43,559 nt of DNA, taken from assembly GCA_015062055.1 (NCBI GenBank), contig SUVK01000018.1, forward strand, positions 1 through 43,559, written 5' to 3'. Positions within the stretch are counted from its first letter, which is position 1, and the number at the start of each line of letters is the position of its first letter. This document shows positions 9,234 to 17,719 of the stretch, piece after piece. This DNA comes from Akkermansiaceae bacterium (GTDB lineage: Bacteria; Verrucomicrobiota; Verrucomicrobiia; Verrucomicrobiales; Akkermansiaceae). The notes under the pieces are model-generated. The model ran no database searches. It was not told the DNA's origin and worked only from the letters and a program-made list of their open reading frames with translations. A program made the position numbers and the translations under genes.

Positions 9234-9261
9234 ACTATAAAACTAGGAATAAGGCGAGCAA
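9234..9261 (-). promoter_or_regulatory. Probable promoter of the acetylesterase gene
   Basis: On the minus strand, TTGCTC (9256-9261) and TATAGT (9234-9239) are 16 bp apart. The -10 box ends 11 nt before the ATG, so the leader would be only a few bases. Confidence 0.45.
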
Positions 9262-9276
9262 AAAATGCATAAAAAT

Positions 9277-9308
9277 AAGCCCGGCTCTCATCTTGAGTGG
9301 CCGGGCTT
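9277..9308 (-). terminator. Intrinsic terminator of trpB
   Basis: AAGCCCGG (9277-9284) pairs with CCGGGCTT (9301-9308), with a small inner hairpin. On the minus strand a T-rich tract follows. It lies 19 bp beyond the trpB stop codon. Confidence 0.8.
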
Positions 9309-9327
9309 GGATTGTTGTTGAAAGAAA

Positions 9328-10545
9328 TCAGAATTTGTATTGCTCGCCGAACCCGTAATGCTCGGCGATGTAGTCTACATCTTTGTCGCCACGGCCGGAG
9401 CAGTTGGCAAGGATGGCGCCTGTGCCCATTTCTTTGGCTTTGCGCATGGCGAAGGCAATGGCGTGAGAACTTTCGAGTGCGGGGATGATACCCTCGTAGC
9501 GGGAGAGTTTGAAGAAGGCGTCAACGGCTTCTTCATCCGACACGCTTTCGTATTTAACGCGACCGATGTCGCGCAGGTAGGCGTGTTCGGGGCCAACGGA
9601 GGGGTAATCCAGACCACTGGCGATAGAATAAACCGGAGCGGGCTCTCCTTTTTCGTCTTTGAGCATAATACTGTTAAAACCGTGCATGATGCCTTCTTCG
9701 CCATAAGCCATAGAGGCCGCGTGGTCGCCGAGTGCGGCACCTTTGCCGAGGGGCTCTACACCGTATATGTCTACGGGGTCATCCAAGAAAGCCGGGAACA
9801 TCCCCATGGCATTGGACCCACCACCCACGCAGGCGCAAACAATGTCGGGCATAATGCCTGTCATTTCAATGAACTGCTCGCGTGCTTCATGCCCTACGAC
9901 CATCTGGAAGTCTCGCACCATCATGGGGAAGGGGTGTGGCCCCAGTACTGAACCGATACAGTATATGGCTGTCTTGTAGTCACGCTGATAGGCTTCAAAG
10001 GCAGAGTCTACGGCTTCTTTGAGGGTTTTGAGCCCGTGTTTAACGCATACTACATTGGCCCCCAGCATTTTCATGCGTGTAACATTGGGTGCCTGCTTAG
10101 CGATATCAACCTCGCCCATGTGGATTTCGCACTCGAGCCCGAAGTAGGCCGCTGCTGTGGCCAGGGCCACGCCGTGTTGGCCTGCGCCGGTTTCGGCAAT
10201 AATCTTCTTTTTACCCATGAACTTGGCCAGCAGACCTTCTCCCATGCAGTGATTGAGTTTGTGGGCTCCGGTATGGTTCAAATCTTCGCGTTTCAGGTAA
10301 ATCTGGGCACCTCCGTTGAGTCGGGACAGCCTTTCGCAGTGATAAACCGGTGTGGGTCGCCCTTGAAACTGTTTGCGGATGCGTCTCAACTCGCTGATGA
10401 ATTGGGCAGAATGGCAGATGCTGTTATAGGCTTCGGTAATTTCCTTAAAAGCGGGTTCAAGTTCTGCCGGTAAATATGCGCCCCCGAACCGGCCGAAATA
10501 GCCGTTTTTGTCGGGATGGTTGCGAAGATATGTTCTGAAATCCAT
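9328..10545 (-). CDS. trpB: Tryptophan synthase beta chain
   Basis: The enzyme condenses indole with L-serine using pyridoxal phosphate, the last step of tryptophan synthesis. From the ATG at 10545 the protein has 405 residues, the normal TrpB length. The open frame extends 80 codons further upstream, but that extension has no TrpB character and includes the promoter at 10571-10599. The PLP lysine is K96 in HTGAHKLNH, where most TrpB proteins read HKINN. The catalytic glutamate is E118 in AETGAGQHG, and GGGSNAMG is the phosphate-binding loop. No trpA or other trp gene is nearby, so the alpha partner must be encoded elsewhere. Confidence 0.95.
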   Translation of the reverse strand: MDFRTYLRNHPDKNGYFGRFGGAYLPAELEPAFKEITEAYNSICHSAQFISELRRIRKQFQGRPTPVYHCERLSRLNGGAQIYLKREDLNHTGAHKLNHCMGEGLLAKFMGKKKIIAETGAGQHGVALATAAAYFGLECEIHMGEVDIAKQAPNVTRMKMLGANVVCVKHGLKTLKEAVDSAFEAYQRDYKTAIYCIGSVLGPHPFPMMVRDFQMVVGHEAREQFIEMTGIMPDIVCACVGGGSNAMGMFPAFLDDPVDIYGVEPLGKGAALGDHAASMAYGEEGIMHGFNSIMLKDEKGEPAPVYSIASGLDYPSVGPEHAYLRDIGRVKYESVSDEEAVDAFFKLSRYEGIIPALESSHAIAFAMRKAKEMGTGAILANCSGRGDKDVDYIAEHYGFGEQYKF

Positions 10546-10570
10546 GGTTAAAATGAAAAATTGCGCTGAG

Positions 10571-10599
10571 ACTATATCTCTACCATTACGAATTGACAA
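10571..10599 (-). promoter_or_regulatory. Promoter of trpB
   Basis: On the minus strand, TTGTCA (10594-10599) and TATAGT (10571-10576) are 17 bp apart, and the ATG follows 25 nt after the -10 box. It is divergent from the promoter at 10663. I see no attenuator or leader peptide. Confidence 0.6.
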
Positions 10600-10662
10600 G
10601 GAGAAAACGTGTCTGCCGTCAGAATATATTGATAACTTTTTTGCATACTGATGAATACTGCC

Positions 10663-10690
10663 TTGAAAAATCGTAAAATTGAGGTATAAT
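10663..10690 (+). promoter_or_regulatory. Strong promoter for the secreted protein and gatB
   Basis: TTGAAA (10663-10668) and a consensus TATAAT (10685-10690) are 16 bp apart. The -10 box overlaps the TTG at 10679 that would start the longest frame, which rules that start out. Transcription would begin near 10697, about 6 bases before the ATG at 10703. Confidence 0.7.
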
Positions 10691-10702
10691 AGCCTTCCCG
10701 TT

Positions 10703-11623
10703 ATGCGAGCCAAACTGCTATCAGCCTTGTTTATGAGCCTCTCCGGCATAGTTGTGCCGGCCGAAGGCGCCTCGCAGAATCGCACGTCGGAGGAGCCCGG
10801 TGCACCGCAGGTGCAACCTGATTACGGCAGAGAATTGGTTTGCACATGCCACGATATGTGGTTTTTACTGTCATCTGTGTCGGATAAAAAGACGGCCGAT
10901 AGTGCAGCAGCGCAGTTTCGCTTGCTTATAGACAGAACCATGGAGTTGTCTGAGCAGGTGTACTCTCTTGAGCTTGAAGAGGAGGAGGTGCTTGCCGATA
11001 TGAATGAGCTGTTGGTGGCGTCTCTTGAGGAGCTGACAGAAGAGTTTGATTGCCTCTGTAAAATGCGTTGCTATGGGTCAGAGTCTCTCATCAGCGTGTT
11101 TCGGTATGCCATCGATATCGGTTTGTTTACGGATGACTATGTCACCTTGTTGGATGAGCCCCCGCCTCATTTAACAGAGTCTGAGACCAAGGCCGAGCTG
11201 GTAAGGCTCAAACACTTGGAAGAACCTGATATGGCCGTGTTGCTTGCTTTGCGGTCTGTGCAAGATGCTCAATCTGCGGCAAATGTTGCAGCGCACTTGA
11301 AAGTTATTACCGCGAGGCTCCATGAGTTGGCACCGGCAGAGTCTACCCAAAAACGAGATTTTTCTCCATCGGCGGGCAAGAGGGCGCGCAAGGCCTATGC
11401 ACCTTTAGAGCCTTTGTTATGGGGCATTCGCGTAGAGATTGTGAGAATAGCTGCGCTTCCCGGTTATCATAAGAAAGATTTTGATAGTTTTTCCGTTGCT
11501 TTAGAGAACGTTTTCCGCATTTTAGCCGACACCCATTATCATTATTTCGACGAGGTGTTTGACGAGTCGTTTCATCTGGATTTGGACGAGGCTTTGAGAG
11601 AGAATGCAACCACTTCTAACTAA
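10703..11623 (+). CDS. Secreted helical protein of unknown function
   Basis: I do not recognise this 306-residue protein. Residues 1 to about 25 look like a signal peptide ([15 protein letters not shown], then VVPAEGA), so it is probably periplasmic. The rest is acidic and mostly helical, with leucine-rich stretches around residues 65-115 and a few scattered cysteines. I see no enzyme motif. The ATG at 10703 is chosen because the -10 box lies just upstream. The next gene, gatB, starts 18 bp after its stop with no promoter or terminator between, so the two are probably co-transcribed. Confidence 0.75.
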   Translation: MRAKLLSALFMSLSGIVVPAEGASQNRTSEEPGAPQVQPDYGRELVCTCHDMWFLLSSVSDKKTADSAAAQFRLLIDRTMELSEQVYSLELEEEEVLADMNELLVASLEELTEEFDCLCKMRCYGSESLISVFRYAIDIGLFTDDYVTLLDEPPPHLTESETKAELVRLKHLEEPDMAVLLALRSVQDAQSAANVAAHLKVITARLHELAPAESTQKRDFSPSAGKRARKAYAPLEPLLWGIRVEIVRIAALPGYHKKDFDSFSVALENVFRILADTHYHYFDEVFDESFHLDLDEALRENATTSN

Positions 11624-11641
11624 ATACCGTACATTAGTCAT

Positions 11642-13108
11642 ATGCCAATATCAGATTATCTTGTAACCATCGGTTTGGAAGTTCACTGCCAAATTAAAAC
11701 CGCAACCAAGATGTTTTGCTCTTGCAAGGCCGGTTTCGGTTATGCGCCCAATACCAACGTGTGCCCCACCTGCTTAGGTATGCCGGGGGCTTTGCCGGTT
11801 CTTAATGAGTATGCCATAGAGCGCACCGTATTAACCGGGCTTATGCTGGGCTGTTCTACCCCCGAGGTGTCTAAGTGGGACCGCAAAAATTACTTTTATG
11901 CCGATATGCCCAAAAATTACCAGACCAGCCAGTTGGATCTCCCGCTTTGCATCGGCGGCGAGGTACCGCTGTACTCCTGGGCGTTCCCGCAAGATTGCAA
12001 GGTAAAGGAAGAAGGCGCCGTGGTGCGTACCGTCAAGCTCGATCATATTCACTTGGAAGAAGATGCCGCCAAGCTTACTCACTACGGCTCGTACTCGTTG
12101 GTAGACTACAACCGTGGCGGTACTCCGCTCATGGAGATTGTATCGGCACCCGATCTTACCAGCCCCGATGAGACCTATGCCTATCTCAAAAGCTTACAGC
12201 AGATTCTCATTTGTGGCGGTATATCAGATGCCGATATGGAGAAAGGCCAAATGCGTTGTGATGTGAACGTGTCGTTGCGCCCCAAAGGCCAGAAAGAGCT
12301 CGGCGCTAAAATAGAGATGAAAAACATCAACTCCATGTCTGCCGCCCGCCGTGCACTTATCTATGAGATTGCACGCCAAGCAGAAGAGCTCGACATGGGG
12401 ATTGCCCAAGTGCAGTCAACCCGCCGTTGGGATGATGATTTGGGGGAAAGCATCGTAATGCGTACCAAGGAGAATGCCCACGACTACCGTTATCACACAT
12501 GCCCCGACCTCATCCCCGTGCATACCGCACCCTATGTGCTGAAAATGCAAAGAGAGCTGCCTGAGTTGCCCGATGCTCGTCAAAAGCGCTTGATGGAGCA
12601 ATACGGCTTGCCTGTGGCAGATGCCAATACCCTAGTGGCAGATGCCCGCCTGTGTGCTTACTTTGAAACAGCCGCAGCTGCTTCTAAGGCTCCACGCAAG
12701 GTGGCTAACTGGCTTATCAACACCTTGCCGCCCGTGCTCACCGAAAAAGAAATCGAGATTCAAGACTGCCCCGTTGCCCCAGTAACCCTTGCCGGCTTGG
12801 TGGACGTGGTGGAAGAGGGCATATGCTCCACCAACCAAGCCAAAGAAGTGTTGGCTGTGCTGTGGGCGTCGCCCGAGATGACTGCCGCAGCCGCCGCTGA
12901 AAGCTTGGGTTTCAAAAAAGCAGATACCGGCGCCCTCGAGTCACTTGTCGAGCAGGTAATAGCCAACAGCCCCAACGAGGTTGCTCGTATTCGAGAGGGT
13001 AATATGAAGCTTATCAACGCTCTTACCGGCCAGGTAATGAAGAACAGTAACCCCAAGCCTAACCCCAAGCTGGTAACAGAGATTATTACCGCCAAACTCG
13101 GCTTGTAA
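11642..13108 (+). CDS. gatB: Asp-tRNA(Asn)/Glu-tRNA(Gln) amidotransferase subunit B
   Basis: GatB binds mischarged Glu-tRNA(Gln) or Asp-tRNA(Asn) and phosphorylates the acid side chain, while GatA supplies ammonia. The 488-residue protein has the full family length. It opens with IGLEVHCQ, then has two CxxC-type pairs (CSCKAGFG and CPTCLGMPG) of the kind that bind zinc, DRKNYFYADMPKNYQ, and the catalytic-domain block DYNRGGTPLMEIV. The C-terminal YqeY-like helical domain ends VTEIITAKLGL. gatA and gatC are not in the window, so the operon is split in this genome. No Shine-Dalgarno sequence precedes the ATG. It is probably transcribed from the promoter at 10663. Confidence 0.97.
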   Translation: MPISDYLVTIGLEVHCQIKTATKMFCSCKAGFGYAPNTNVCPTCLGMPGALPVLNEYAIERTVLTGLMLGCSTPEVSKWDRKNYFYADMPKNYQTSQLDLPLCIGGEVPLYSWAFPQDCKVKEEGAVVRTVKLDHIHLEEDAAKLTHYGSYSLVDYNRGGTPLMEIVSAPDLTSPDETYAYLKSLQQILICGGISDADMEKGQMRCDVNVSLRPKGQKELGAKIEMKNINSMSAARRALIYEIARQAEELDMGIAQVQSTRRWDDDLGESIVMRTKENAHDYRYHTCPDLIPVHTAPYVLKMQRELPELPDARQKRLMEQYGLPVADANTLVADARLCAYFETAAAASKAPRKVANWLINTLPPVLTEKEIEIQDCPVAPVTLAGLVDVVEEGICSTNQAKEVLAVLWASPEMTAAAAAESLGFKKADTGALESLVEQVIANSPNEVARIREGNMKLINALTGQVMKNSNPKPNPKLVTEIITAKLGL

Positions 13109-13131
13109 TTACATTTGCTGCGTACCTTTTT

Positions 13132-13170
13132 ACGAGCTGCGAAGGGGGGCCTTTCGTAGCTCGTGTTTTC
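13132..13170 (+). terminator. Intrinsic terminator between gatB and the umuC-like gene
   Basis: ACGAGCTGCGAA (13132-13143) pairs with TTCGTAGCTCGT (13153-13164), with one G-T pair, followed by GTTTTCTTC. Only 17 bp separate the stem from the next start codon. Confidence 0.75.
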
Positions 13171-13181
13171 TTCGCCTCATC

Positions 13182-14417
13182 ATGTTTTTATTATTCGACT
13201 GCAACAACTTCTTTGCTTCTTGCGAGCAGGTTTTCAGGCCCGACTGGCGTCGGCGCCCTCTCGTAGTCTTGTCGAATAACGATGGTTGTGTTATCTCTCG
13301 CAGCCCGGAGGCAAAAGCCATCGGCATCGCTATGGGAGAGCCCTATTTCAAATGCAAAGAACGCTTGCAAGCAGCTGATGCCGTGGTTTGCTCTGCCAAC
13401 TTCTCGCTATACAGCGACTTGTCGGACCGCATCATGAGTATTCTCGAAGAATCTCTCCCCGAAACGCAGCAATACAGCATAGACGAGGCCTTTGCCAAGG
13501 TAGATGCAGGGGATTGGTACCCTTATTGCCGAGAGTTGCGTAAAAAAATACGCCGGTGGACAGGTGTTACCGTCAGCGTTGGCATAGCCCCTACCAAAAC
13601 CCTCTGCAAGTTAGCTAACGAAACGGCAAAACATACCCCCCACATGCAAGGCGTGTGCGATTTGAGCACCCCGCAACAATGGGAGCCTATCTTGCAGAGC
13701 TCTCCCGTGCAAGATATTTGGGGGGTAGGTCGCAAGCTTGCTCCTCGCCTGCATTCTTTGGGTATACGCACGGCTGCCGGCTTGGCAGAGTCTTCTCTCT
13801 CTTGGCTTCGCAAAGAGTTTGGTGTACACGGCGAGCGTCTCGCGCTCGAGCTGCGCGGTATATCTTGTTTGGATGCCGAAGAACAGACCGTGCGTGGCCA
13901 GGTGATGGTATCGCGCTCTCTCAAAGAGGGCATTAAAGAGTTATCCGTCTTGCGCGAAGCTCTCTGCCGCTTTGTCGAAAAAGCAGGGCGTATTTTGAGA
14001 GCAGATGGGCTGATGGCCTCGCAACTCTTTGTTATCCTGCGTACATCTCGCTACAACGAATCAGAAAACCTCTATTCTGCGCATCAAGGTATATCGTTAC
14101 CCTCTTATTCGGATGACTCTCGCATGTTCACCCACTATGCCACAGCTCTGCTCGAATCCATTTACCGCCCCGGTTTCGAGTATAAAAAGGTGGGGGTCCT
14201 TCTGGCGGGATTAGAAGAGGCCCGCCATGTGCAACCCACCTTCGACCACCCGGTCGTCGGCCCCGATAAACTCATGCAAGTGCTCGACCAACTGCAGCAA
14301 AGCGGCCATAATATCGGATTTGCCAACCGCGGGCAGTCCACCCCTTGGCACAAAGAGTTCCTCTCTCGCTGCTACACCACCCGCTGGGATGATATCCCCG
14401 AAACCTCTCGAAATTAA
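13182..14417 (+). CDS. umuC: UmuC-type Y-family translesion DNA polymerase
   Basis: This is a 411-residue homologue of the catalytic subunit of DNA polymerase V, which copies past damaged bases in the SOS response. The first metal-binding Asp is D6 in FDCNNFFASCE, and the second catalytic pair is D101/E102 in SIDEAF. The helix-hairpin-helix region follows (DIWGVGRKLAPRLHSLGI), then the little-finger domain and the short UmuC-specific tail, ending with WHKEFLSRCYTTRWDDIP. All catalytic residues are present. No umuD lies beside it, and I see no LexA-like inverted repeat in the 70 bp upstream. It starts just after the gatB terminator, so its transcription probably depends on read-through or on a promoter inside the hairpin region. 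Confidence 0.92.
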   Translation: MFLLFDCNNFFASCEQVFRPDWRRRPLVVLSNNDGCVISRSPEAKAIGIAMGEPYFKCKERLQAADAVVCSANFSLYSDLSDRIMSILEESLPETQQYSIDEAFAKVDAGDWYPYCRELRKKIRRWTGVTVSVGIAPTKTLCKLANETAKHTPHMQGVCDLSTPQQWEPILQSSPVQDIWGVGRKLAPRLHSLGIRTAAGLAESSLSWLRKEFGVHGERLALELRGISCLDAEEQTVRGQVMVSRSLKEGIKELSVLREALCRFVEKAGRILRADGLMASQLFVILRTSRYNESENLYSAHQGISLPSYSDDSRMFTHYATALLESIYRPGFEYKKVGVLLAGLEEARHVQPTFDHPVVGPDKLMQVLDQLQQSGHNIGFANRGQSTPWHKEFLSRCYTTRWDDIPETSRN

Positions 14418-14439
14418 ACTGCCGGCGTTGAGTTTAATT
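14412..14439 (+). terminator. Hairpin over the umuC stop codon
   Basis: AATTAAACT (14412-14420) pairs perfectly with AGTTTAATT (14431-14439) around a 10-nt loop. The stem includes the TAA stop. No T-run follows, so terminator function is weakly supported. Confidence 0.4.
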
Positions 14440-14692
14440 AGCGAAACGTAATAAAACGGAGTGTGGCGTAGTTCTGGTAGTTGTCATTGACGACGGACGC
14501 TTATGCGCGGCTCTTCTTCTTCTATCATTTGATAGCACCCCTCCATTCCGGTACATTCATTGCCTTTTCCTTGATGCGGCTGCTGTTTCCATTTGCAGCC
14601 ACACCAAACTGTGCTACCAATTTCTGCAGGCTCTTATCGCCCTTTATTGATTCCAAAGCTACGGTAGATTTGAATTCCTCCGTAATTATTGT
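14427..14692 (-). pseudogene. Decayed IS3-family transposase fragment (orfA and start of orfB)
   Basis: In the minus-strand frame ending with TGA at 14525, the residues FKSTVALESIKGDKSLQKL, followed by VAQFGV, match the helix-turn-helix start of IS3-family OrfA. The rest is degraded and the frame is closed by a TAA just upstream of the fragment. In an overlapping frame from 14528, the residues PRISVRRQ, a stop, then QLPELRHTPFYY look like the N-terminus of OrfB (compare SxxRQCxLLxLxRSxxYY). The catalytic DDE domain and recognisable terminal inverted repeats are missing. The fragment fills most of the 370-bp gap between umuC and lnt. The plus-strand frame across it (14481-14792) has no known features and is probably spurious. 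Confidence 0.7.
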
Positions 14693-14788
14693 TTACACGC
14701 GTTGGCGTAATGCCGTGTGGTGCGATATAGGCCGCTTCGTTGATGAAGCTACAGCAAATAGCTATTTACCTAATTGTTCCAACGCGTA

Positions 14789-16669
14789 TTAAGCTTTAAG
14801 TTTTTTGCGCAGGAAGAAGAGAACGAGGAAAGCGAGAACAATCAAGAAACAAACGGCCACGGCCCAGTCGCCGAAGAGGGCAAAGACGGTGAAGCCGGCG
14901 TTGCGGTCTACGGGGAGCACGGCAAAGCTGTAGCCAGGGGCGTGCGGGTTTTCTTGAGTATTGATGATGGCACCGTTGGGCGCAATGGCGCAGCAGTAGC
15001 CCATGTTGGCAGAGCGAACCATGGGGCGACGCAATTCGATGCAGCGGAAGGCGGCGTTTCGCGCTTGTTGGGCACCGCATGCAGAGTCACGGAACCAGGC
15101 ATCGTTGGAGATATTCACGATAACTTGCGGGCCTTTGCGTATAAACTTAGTGAGCTTGGTGCCGACGGTGTCTTCATAACACACAGCAGGGATAATGCCC
15201 ACGTTTTCGTTTTTGCCGGGCACGGGGGCCATCAGGGGCTCGCTGCCGGAACCGGGGCGTATGCCATCGCCTACTTGGGTGCCGGTAACTTCTGCATAGA
15301 TATTGCTTAACCACTCGCAAGAGTCAGCAAGCGGTATGTATTCACCAAAGGGCATGAGGTGTTGTTTGGAGGCGGATTGCAGGTGCTCGAAATCGGTGCC
15401 GGTAAAACAAACCATGGAGTTGAACATGCCTTGGCGCTCCCACATGTCGCCTGTGGTGGTGTAGCGGTGTTCGTCTGTGCCGGCGATGAGAACAACGGGC
15501 ATGGCGATATGCTGTTGCATCGCGGGCAGGTCCGTTGTCAGGAATCGTACGGCTTGACGGTGTTGCCGGTCGAGATAACGGCCGGATTGGGCATCAATAA
15601 AGAGGGGGAAACTCAGGGCGCTTTCGGGCCAAATAAGCCATGCGGGCTGATGAAGGGGGAAGGCGAGGTCGAGCTCGTTTTCCTGTATTTTGCGAATTTG
15701 CCGCTGCATGACCTCTTGGTAGGCCGTTTCGGATAATTGAACAAGCTCGGCGTTACCCCGGGATTGCCCGGTGCGGAGCTCGCGTATTTTTTCGTGCTGA
15801 TCTTTATTGATTTGAACCGCAAGAACCGGGAGAGCCAGCGTGGAGTCTTTGCGTAATAAGGCATTGGGTGAGTATGCCTTAGAGATAAACATGCCACCGA
15901 TGAAAAGCATGAATAATACGAGCATGGTGGCGTAGAAATCCCATATGCGGCAGTGGCTTTTGGCCCCCTTGAAATACATGTAGGCACGCCTGCCTGCGCC
16001 CCATAAGATGACTGTTACAAATGCCGGGATGAAAGAAAGGGCCGTTGTGCCGATAAACTCTGCCCATTGAACGAGCGAAAGCCCATGGTACATACCCATG
16101 CCCAGAGTGTTCCAGCTGAAGGCAAGGGTTCCGCTGGAGCGTAACCACTCTACACAAACCAGAGCGGCTGCAACCCCTGTGGCTGTAGCCAGGGTGCTCA
16201 GGGTATCTCTGAAGGCCCATGCCCGCCATGCTTCTTTTCGTTGCTCTGCCCGCAACCCGGCGGTGTCGGGGCCCTTTTCTAAACGAGGGCGTATTACCGT
16301 GGCGAGCAACCCACCCCACAAACCCACCATGGCTGAGTATACGGCCATAAGTGGCAGAAAGGCAATGAGCAAGAAGAGCCAAAGAGGTATGTTAAATACG
16401 TAAGAGACGTTGTGAATCCACCAAAAACTCACGCTGTACCACCCCATGCCGAACAACCATGCCATGAAAAAACCACGCCAAAATTTGGCAGGGCCGGTCC
16501 ACAGTATTGTCAGTATCGGCAAAAGCCCAACCCATACGATATAACCGAAATCGTATGGCTCAAAGGCCAGTGCCATGATGGCGCCACTCAGCAAGCTGAG
16601 CAACCAATGCCATTTGGATAATTTTGTTGAAAAGGATGATGCCGATGAGGGGAGAGGAGAAGTTGTCAT
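14789..16669 (-). CDS. lnt: Apolipoprotein N-acyltransferase
   Basis: Lnt adds the third acyl chain to the N-terminal cysteine of lipoproteins in the inner membrane. The 626-residue protein is somewhat longer than the usual 500-550. Several membrane helices occupy residues 20-265, with a polar loop at about 130-155. The nitrilase-like periplasmic domain follows: E349 in IWPES, K435 in SKQHLMPFGEYIP and C497 in PAVCYEDT form the catalytic triad, and SNDAWF is present. A final membrane helix with a basic end closes the protein. Its ATG overlaps the TGA of the upstream membrane-protein gene by 4 bp, which indicates translational coupling. It fits the many lipobox proteins in this window. Confidence 0.93.
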   Translation of the reverse strand: MTTSPLPSSASSFSTKLSKWHWLLSLLSGAIMALAFEPYDFGYIVWVGLLPILTILWTGPAKFWRGFFMAWLFGMGWYSVSFWWIHNVSYVFNIPLWLFLLIAFLPLMAVYSAMVGLWGGLLATVIRPRLEKGPDTAGLRAEQRKEAWRAWAFRDTLSTLATATGVAAALVCVEWLRSSGTLAFSWNTLGMGMYHGLSLVQWAEFIGTTALSFIPAFVTVILWGAGRRAYMYFKGAKSHCRIWDFYATMLVLFMLFIGGMFISKAYSPNALLRKDSTLALPVLAVQINKDQHEKIRELRTGQSRGNAELVQLSETAYQEVMQRQIRKIQENELDLAFPLHQPAWLIWPESALSFPLFIDAQSGRYLDRQHRQAVRFLTTDLPAMQQHIAMPVVLIAGTDEHRYTTTGDMWERQGMFNSMVCFTGTDFEHLQSASKQHLMPFGEYIPLADSCEWLSNIYAEVTGTQVGDGIRPGSGSEPLMAPVPGKNENVGIIPAVCYEDTVGTKLTKFIRKGPQVIVNISNDAWFRDSACGAQQARNAAFRCIELRRPMVRSANMGYCCAIAPNGAIINTQENPHAPGYSFAVLPVDRNAGFTVFALFGDWAVAVCFLIVLAFLVLFFLRKKLKA

Positions 16670-17304
16670 GGGGCGTCAACGGAATAAAGCTTTTTCTGAA
16701 TGGTAGAGTAGCCTAAAAAGAGCGGTTTATTATCGGCTGAATCAGCGGGTAAGTAGCTGATTTCCACTCGCCATAATGGGCTGCGTTTGTCATTAAAATG
16801 GGTAATGAATTGGTCGTTTGCACTGACAATGTGCGTATTAAGGAATACCGGGAAGGCGTATGCCGTGGCCTCGGTGCCGGTGGCATGGTAATACTTACGA
16901 TCGATGGTTTCGAAAGTGCCGTCGCGGTATACAATCGTGGTAGGTTGGCCGACGTAGTGGCCTTGGCTGTTGATGAATTGAATGTAGAGCGTGCCGGAGC
17001 CGGTGGTTCCGTCGATGTTAACCTTAACGAAGGGCGTGTGGGTAATACCTTTCATCGCCATCCACTCGTTACCTTTCACATTGACCCAGCCGAACTCTGC
17101 GGAGCGGATGATGAGGTTTTCTCCCACCCAGGGAAGCTCTACCTGATGCTCGCCGTTTTCGTGGGTGGGGATGTGCCGATACGAGTAGGCCACATAGGCG
17201 GCACTCAACAATAAAGCACCCACAAACAATGTAATGCAGATGAGATTAAAGATGCCAATTTTTTTGAGCAGACCTTCTTTCTTTTTTGCCTTTTCCTCTT
17301 GCAT
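16666..17304 (-). CDS. Single-pass membrane protein coupled to lnt, function unknown
   Basis: I do not recognise this 212-residue protein. From the ATG at 17304 it begins with a lysine-rich segment (MQEEKAKKKEG), then one membrane helix at about residues 15-42, and a probable periplasmic beta-rich domain with many aromatic and Thr/Gly residues. The frame extends 31 codons upstream, but the residues after 17304 give the better N-terminus with a positive-inside anchor. The stop overlaps the lnt start (ATGA), so the two are an operon. An envelope role is inferred from location only. Confidence 0.7.
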   Translation of the reverse strand: MQEEKAKKKEGLLKKIGIFNLICITLFVGALLLSAAYVAYSYRHIPTHENGEHQVELPWVGENLIIRSAEFGWVNVKGNEWMAMKGITHTPFVKVNIDGTTGSGTLYIQFINSQGHYVGQPTTIVYRDGTFETIDRKYYHATGTEATAYAFPVFLNTHIVSANDQFITHFNDKRSPLWRVEISYLPADSADNKPLFLGYSTIQKKLYSVDAP

Positions 17305-17411
17305 GCGCCTATTTTGTACCGAAAAATGCGTACTTGCAACAAAAAAAGATTGCATTCTGTGAAAAATAGGTAAAAATAGTGGTGGATTACAGAACATCCC
17401 TCATACACATT

Positions 17412-17642
17412 ATGGCAGAAATCGACGAGAAAAACGAGAATAACGTTCCCGGCAAGTTCTATGTAGACACCAACTGCATTGCTTGCGGTCTTTGCATTGC
17501 TAATGCTCCCGAGTACTTCCAAGAAGACGAAGATGGCAACTCCATCGTGTACAACCAGCCCGACTCTGACGAGGGCGTAGAGGCTTGTGAGTCTGCAATG
17601 GCTGATTGTCCCGTACAGGCTATCGGCGATGACGGTGAGTAA
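17412..17642 (+). CDS. Single [4Fe-4S] ferredoxin
   Basis: A 76-residue acidic electron carrier. Cys22, Cys25 and Cys28 (CIACGLC) with Cys66 in DCPVQAI can hold one 4Fe-4S cluster. Cys59 is an extra cysteine, as in the monocluster ferredoxins that form a disulfide in place of a second cluster. The ATG at 17412 gives MAEIDEKN; the open frame extends 11 codons upstream without ferredoxin character. It is divergent from the lnt operon. Its partner enzyme is not evident. Confidence 0.9.
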   Translation: MAEIDEKNENNVPGKFYVDTNCIACGLCIANAPEYFQEDEDGNSIVYNQPDSDEGVEACESAMADCPVQAIGDDGE

Positions 17643-17672
17643 AATATACTTACAATTTATCACTCCCTCAAT

Positions 17673-17711
17673 AAACCGGTTCCGGCGGTGTGAAGTCGCA
17701 GGAGCCGGTTT
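17673..17711 (+). terminator. Long-loop hairpin after the ferredoxin gene
   Basis: AAACCGGTTC (17673-17682) pairs with GAGCCGGTTT (17702-17711), with one G-T pair, around a 19-nt loop. A weak pyrimidine tract follows. The alternative GTG start of the next gene falls inside the loop. Confidence 0.45.
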
Positions 17712-17719
17712 CTTATCTG

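Noticed and set aside
9328..9951. Plus-strand frame of 203 codons opposite trpB (9340-9951) and similar frames opposite lnt and dsbD
   Set aside because: The genes on the other strand are full-length members of well-known families, and these frames have no motifs of their own.
10679..10702. TTG start for the secreted protein before gatB
   Set aside because: The consensus -10 box (10685-10690) lies inside this stretch, so it would not be in the mRNA. ATG 10703 gives a clean signal peptide.
10546..10785. 80-codon N-terminal extension of trpB
   Set aside because: It has no TrpB character, contains the trpB promoter, and TrpB starts normally at [11 protein letters not shown].
14481..14792. Plus-strand frame of 103 codons between umuC and lnt
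   Set aside because: The opposite strand carries recognisable IS3 transposase residues, and the plus-strand product has no features of a known protein.
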